Positions 15,120-18,129 of a stretch of 18,129 nt of DNA are shown here, piece by piece. A program made the translations under genes and the position numbers. Source of the DNA: Lachnospiraceae bacterium (GTDB lineage Bacteria; Bacillota_A; Clostridia; Lachnospirales; Lachnospiraceae); NCBI GenBank assembly GCA_016281675.1, contig JAEEJD010000065.1, positions 1 to 18,129 of the forward strand. The letters run 5' to 3'. The notes beneath the pieces are model-generated. The model was not told the origin of the DNA and did no database searches. It worked only from the letters and a program-made list of their open reading frames with translations. Every line of letters starts with the position of its first letter. The first letter of the stretch is position 1.

Positions 15120-16013
15120 TCACTTCACCGCCACCTTTCTGCTCACCATCAGATTGATGACCGTGATCGTCAGCACGATCGCAAACAGTATAATAGCCGC
15201 GGCCGATGCATAGCTCGGATACCCTCCGGAATTACCGTAGAGCATGTCGTATATATATCCGACTATCGTGTTCATGCCGGCGGAATTAAGATCGGTCCCG
15301 AAGAGTGCCACCTCATCGGAATATGCCTTGAACGCGCCGATGAAACCGGTTATCACAAGATAAAAAATCATAGGTGAGATCATCGGAAGAGTGATCTTGC
15401 AGAACATCCGAAACGGTCTCGTACCGTCGACTTCCGCCGCACTGTAATAAACCTTCGGCACACTCGCGAGAGCCGACGTCAGTATCAGGATCTTAAACGG
15501 AAGAACGACCCATATCGTGTAAAAGCACATGACAAACATCTTTGCGGCATACGGACCTGTAATGAAATCGATGCTCTCTCCTCCGAAAAAGTTTATGAAC
15601 ATATTGATCAGGCCGTCCGAATATGCCGTTTTCTTGAACAGGATCATGAACACAAGTCCTACTGCAAGCGTATTCGTTACGTATGGCAGGAAATAGACCG
15701 TCTGGAACAGATCCTTAAGCGGCTTTATCGAAGAGAGTCCCAGCGATATAAGAAGCGCAATAAGCGTTGAGAGCGGCACGGTTATGATAACGATTATAAA
15801 CGTGTTTTTGAGTGCCTGAATGAAATACGGATCCCTCAGGACATACGAATAGTTATACGACCCGGTCCCGAAGAAGGTCTGCGTCGCAAAATTGTATCCT
15901 TCCTCAAACGAATACACGAATACATCCACTAGCGGATATACCATGAACACGCCGAGAAACAGTATTGCCGGCAGCAGATACAGCCAGCCTTTTGCCTTGA
16001 ATCTATCGTCCAT
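15120..16013 (-). CDS. ABC transporter permease, MalF/UgpA type
   Basis: This 297-residue membrane protein is the partner permease of the importer. The N-terminus KGWLYLLPAILFLGVFMVYPL is the signature first membrane segment of UgpA-like permeases. The EAA loop is YYSAAEVDGTRPFRMFCKI followed by TLPMISP (about 190-215). The last segment, AAAIILFAIVLTITVINL, is followed by the basic MVSRKVAVK. The ATG at 16013 lies within the end of the ATPase gene (11-bp overlap), showing tight coupling. The pairing with a MalG-type permease indicates a carbohydrate or glycerol-phosphate importer, not an amino acid or peptide system. Confidence 0.95.
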   Translation of the reverse strand: MDDRFKAKGWLYLLPAILFLGVFMVYPLVDVFVYSFEEGYNFATQTFFGTGSYNYSYVLRDPYFIQALKNTFIIVIITVPLSTLIALLISLGLSSIKPLKDLFQTVYFLPYVTNTLAVGLVFMILFKKTAYSDGLINMFINFFGGESIDFITGPYAAKMFVMCFYTIWVVLPFKILILTSALASVPKVYYSAAEVDGTRPFRMFCKITLPMISPMIFYLVITGFIGAFKAYSDEVALFGTDLNSAGMNTIVGYIYDMLYGNSGGYPSYASAAAIILFAIVLTITVINLMVSRKVAVK

Positions 16014-17124
16014 CGGCTACCTCGGATCTGATGCGCTCTTCCGAATCTTTGTCAAATACGAACACCTTATGAGGCTTAAGCGAGAAACGAACCTCTTTTT
16101 TATCAAGATCGATCCTGTTATCCGCATTTACGATCGAGCGGATCAGCCCCGTATCATTTAACGTATCGTCATGCTCGGATACGATCGAGACATCGCGTCC
16201 CATAACCTCGAGTCTCCCGAGCCTGCAGCAAAACGGTCCGTTTTCATCGAGCGTGAATCCCTCGGGTCTTATTGCAACATACACTTCCCGCTCATCGCGA
16301 AAATCACCCGACTCGAGAACCGCATCTTCACCGATGAATAATTTGCCGTCCTTCATCTTTCCGTTAAAAACATTGATCGGAGGAGTACCGAGAAACTTTG
16401 CAACAAAAAGGTTTACGGGATCGTCATATACGTCCTGGGGTCTTCCCATCTGCATCATGATACCCGCCTTCATAACAACGATAAGATCACATATACTCAT
16501 GGCCTCATCCTGATCGTGGGTAACGAACACGGTCGTGATCTTCGTCTCGCGCTGGATACGCCTTATCTCTTCTCTCGTCTGAAGCCTCAGTCTTGCATCA
16601 AGGTTTGAAAGAGGCTCATCAAGCAGAAGAACTCTCGGCGTCTTCACAAGTGCTCTTGCTATAGCGACTCTTTGCTGCTGGCCGCCCGAAAGCTCCGACG
16701 GTTTTCTCTCCATAAGTTCGTCTATCTGCACAAGCTTTGCGGCATGAAGCACGCGCTCCGCCATCTCTTCTTTGGAAAGCTTTGCATCTCCCCTGAGATT
16801 TTCCAGCGGGAATCTGATATTCTTCTCAACGGTAAGATGCGGATAAAGAGCATAGCTTTGAAATACCAGGCCTACACCGCGATCCTGAGCCGGAAGTCCG
16901 GTAACGTCATCTTCTCCGAAAAATACCTTTCCTTCGGTCGGCTTCTCAAGCCCCGAGATAAGGTTCAGCGTCGTTGATTTGCCGCAACCCGAAGGGCCCA
17001 GAAGACCCACGAGCTTACCGTCGGGTATCTCGAAATCAAAGTCGTTAACGGCGATAACGTCGCCGCCCTGTTTCTTGTTTCTGTTTGGGAATTTCTTGGT
17101 GAGGTGTTGCAGAACTATCTTCAT
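16003..17124 (-). CDS. Sugar ABC transporter ATPase, MsmX/UgpC/MalK type
   Basis: This 373-residue nucleotide-binding subunit powers the importer from the cytoplasmic side. Walker A GPSGCGKST (43-51), Q-loop Gln89 (VFQSYALYPH), signature LSGGQQQR (145-152), Walker B VLLLDEP (165-171), the D-loop SNLDA and switch His203 (VTHDQDEA) are all intact. The C-terminal regulatory/TOBE region (about 245-373) includes the conserved YVAIRPEGF near residue 282. It is a little divergent after 290, with paired cysteines at 299-300. The ATG at 17124 has AGGAGA 9 nt upstream. It is the first gene of the transporter operon, 68 bp after the FRG gene. Related ATPases such as MsmX serve several importers; here it is encoded with its own permeases. 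Confidence 0.96.
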   Translation of the reverse strand: MKIVLQHLTKKFPNRNKKQGGDVIAVNDFDFEIPDGKLVGLLGPSGCGKSTTLNLISGLEKPTEGKVFFGEDDVTGLPAQDRGVGLVFQSYALYPHLTVEKNIRFPLENLRGDAKLSKEEMAERVLHAAKLVQIDELMERKPSELSGGQQQRVAIARALVKTPRVLLLDEPLSNLDARLRLQTREEIRRIQRETKITTVFVTHDQDEAMSICDLIVVMKAGIMMQMGRPQDVYDDPVNLFVAKFLGTPPINVFNGKMKDGKLFIGEDAVLESGDFRDEREVYVAIRPEGFTLDENGPFCCRLGRLEVMGRDVSIVSEHDDTLNDTGLIRSIVNADNRIDLDKKEVRFSLKPHKVFVFDKDSEERIRSEVADGR

Positions 17125-17154
17125 GTGGAGTTCTCCTGTCTCTATCTGTACGCG

Positions 17155-17194
17155 AACCGGTCGGACGGGCGGATTTCTCTCCTCGCCGCCGGTT
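17155..17194 (-). other. GC-rich hairpin between the FRG gene and the ABC operon
   Basis: On the minus strand AACC/GGTT pairs outside and GGCGG/CCGCC inside, with a bulge on the 3' side, overlapping the FRG stop codon. No T-run follows, so it is not a standard terminator. I saw no clear promoter for the transporter operon in the 68-bp gap, so the hairpin may tune read-through or mRNA stability. Confidence 0.35.
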
Positions 17195-17942
17195 ATATAT
17201 CGTAACTGTGCATCAGATCACGTGATATATGATCAAGATCCGGATATATCGATCCTTCCGTAATTCCGAACACACGCAGCGAATCTATAAAGTACTTCTT
17301 GCGATCCTTCGGTATTATTATCCGGTACAGAGTGTCCTCGTCGCATATGTCCTCGAGGCGGCGCAGCGAATTATGTACCGTGAAATTTGCCTGCTGACTG
17401 TACATGCGAAGGTTATTGTCCGTTGACGATACGGCAAGTATCCTGTCGTCAAGTTCATGGTTGTGATGATTGTGCTTAAACGCCGGGAGAAGCATCTCCT
17501 GAGTTGTCTCGGCATCGTTCGGATATATACAGTATCCGAAGCCCTGAGATTCATTTAGAGACATCGGTGAAAGCACCCACACGCACGCATCCTTGTCGCC
17601 GGTCTGCTTGTGTGTCTCTGTTGCAAAAAACGATGCGATAAGCGGTGACTTGCTCCAGTCCAGGAGTCTCGTGGGCAGACCGTAATGCTGCATGATCGCA
17701 ACCCATCCCGCGTAATTTTTCTTCTCGGGCGGCTTGTTCATGATCTGCCTTGCCTTGATGTAGAAGTCGTTCGTTATAAACCTCTCGACATCGATCCTCT
17801 TCTGCGTACGCTGTATCGAAGGGATCAGGGGAAGCGATGAATCGTCCTCGCCCCTGTACCACAGATTCAGGCCGTGCTTTCCCGCCAGCTCGTTAACAAA
17901 CTGAAGCAGATCATCTATATTTGTAATACTTTTCTCAATCAT
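17193..17942 (-). CDS. FRG-domain protein of unknown function
   Basis: This 249-residue cytoplasmic protein has no signal peptide or membrane segment. It carries the FRG domain pattern: LWYRGEDDSSLPLIPSIQR (27-45) with the family YRG signature, then MQHYGLPTRLLDWSKSPLIA (84-103) followed by SFFA. It ends with SQQANFTVH (182-190) and YPDLDHISRDL (233-243). The domain is widespread, often in variable or mobile gene neighbourhoods, and its biochemical activity is not something I can state. The conserved Arg, His, Asp and Glu residues in these motifs suggest an enzyme active site. The ATG at 17942 has AGGGGA close upstream. The next gene is the transporter ATPase; upstream is a large structured inverted repeat. 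Base composition is similar to its neighbours. Confidence 0.85.
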   Translation of the reverse strand: MIEKSITNIDDLLQFVNELAGKHGLNLWYRGEDDSSLPLIPSIQRTQKRIDVERFITNDFYIKARQIMNKPPEKKNYAGWVAIMQHYGLPTRLLDWSKSPLIASFFATETHKQTGDKDACVWVLSPMSLNESQGFGYCIYPNDAETTQEMLLPAFKHNHHNHELDDRILAVSSTDNNLRMYSQQANFTVHNSLRRLEDICDEDTLYRIIIPKDRKKYFIDSLRVFGITEGSIYPDLDHISRDLMHSYDI

Positions 17943-17948
17943 AATCCC

Positions 17949-18128
17949 CTATCCTGCCATAATTCCGATGGCCGTCGACAGGAACACACATTTGCTCAAA
18001 AGGCGCTTTCGCTTCTTTCCGGTACGTCCGATGTCAGGATTGCATCGCAATCGTGACACAGCGACGCCGACGAAGTCGGTGTTGTAACAACGTCCTCCAA
18101 AACTTTTGAGCAAACGGTGTTCTATCGA
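17949..18128 (-). other. Edge-open reading frame upstream of the FRG gene, doubtful
   Basis: A minus-strand frame is open from the window edge for 59 codons and stops 6 bp before the FRG start, a spacing that would fit an upstream operon gene. The translation is Cys- and Arg-rich and resembles no family I know. It runs straight through both arms of the inverted repeat, so it may be non-coding. Sequence beyond 18129 is needed to decide. Confidence 0.2.
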
Positions 18129-18129
18129 C
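17974..18129. repeat. Large imperfect inverted repeat with nested hairpins (possible ncRNA or MITE-like element)
   Basis: The left arm (17974-18002) and right arm (18103-18129, ending at the window edge) are imperfect reverse complements of 27-29 bp, with a perfect 12-bp core TTTGCTCAAAAG / CTTTTGAGCAAA. The 100 bp between them hold three further hairpins: TGTCA-g-GATTGC / GCAATC-g-TGACA (18032-18058), CGCCGAC / GTCGGTG with a GAA loop (18065-18081, one G-U pair on the plus strand), and GTTG / CAAC (18081-18091). This is a branched RNA-like layout closed by a long stem. It could be a structured RNA or a small non-autonomous mobile element; the strand is uncertain. Confidence 0.6.

Noticed and set aside
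17217..17226. Palindrome ATCACGTGAT near the end of the FRG gene
   Set aside because: It falls within the coding region and no promoter elements of the downstream operon align with it, so a regulatory role is not supported.
1..18129. CRISPR arrays, tRNA or rRNA genes, transposase genes
   Set aside because: No spaced direct-repeat array, no cloverleaf or T-arm consensus, no rRNA core sequence and no transposase or integrase motif was seen in the window.

Overview
The window looks like chromosomal DNA of a low-to-mid GC Clostridia, most likely a Lachnospiraceae-type bacterium. This is inferred from the conserved Firmicutes order rimP-nusA-ylxQ-infB-rbfA-nrnA-truB-ribF-rpsO-pnp, strong AGGAGG-type ribosome binding sites, UgpB/MsmX-type sugar ABC proteins and the phosphopentomutase sequence. 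Species cannot be fixed from the sequence. Every gene I support lies on the minus strand, so transcription runs from high to low coordinates. No rRNA, tRNA, CRISPR array or recognisable insertion sequence was found.

Reading in transcription order: 17943-18129 is a large imperfect inverted repeat with nested hairpins that reaches the window edge. It is followed by an FRG-domain gene (17193-17942) of unknown function. Next is a four-gene sugar or glycerol-phosphate ABC importer (17124 down to 12687): ATPase, two permeases and a substrate-binding lipoprotein, with overlapping or nearly abutting ends. A separate small lipoprotein with its own promoter follows (11883-12614).

The central block (11753 down to 3689) is the translation/transcription operon: RimP, NusA, a YlxQ/L7Ae-like protein, IF2, RbfA, an NrnA-type DHH phosphoesterase, TruB and a RibF-like protein. 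It starts from a promoter at 11846-11874, and its leader holds a perfect 12-bp hairpin with a poor U-tract, a good candidate for NusA-dependent attenuation. The usual ylxR (rnpM) gene is missing between nusA and ylxQ. NusA carries a seven-copy acidic pentapeptide repeat. The RibF-like protein has lost the hallmark motifs of its riboflavin kinase domain.

rpsO and pnp follow, rpsO from its own strong promoter, with pnp ending at a good intrinsic terminator (994-1026). A 550-bp AT-rich intergenic region with two perfect 9-bp DnaA boxes separates pnp from the 5' end of deoB, which runs off the left edge.

The least explained parts are the structured inverted repeat beside the FRG gene, the DnaA-box intergenic region, the substrate-binding protein anchored at both ends, and the lineage-specific changes in NusA, IF2 and RibF.
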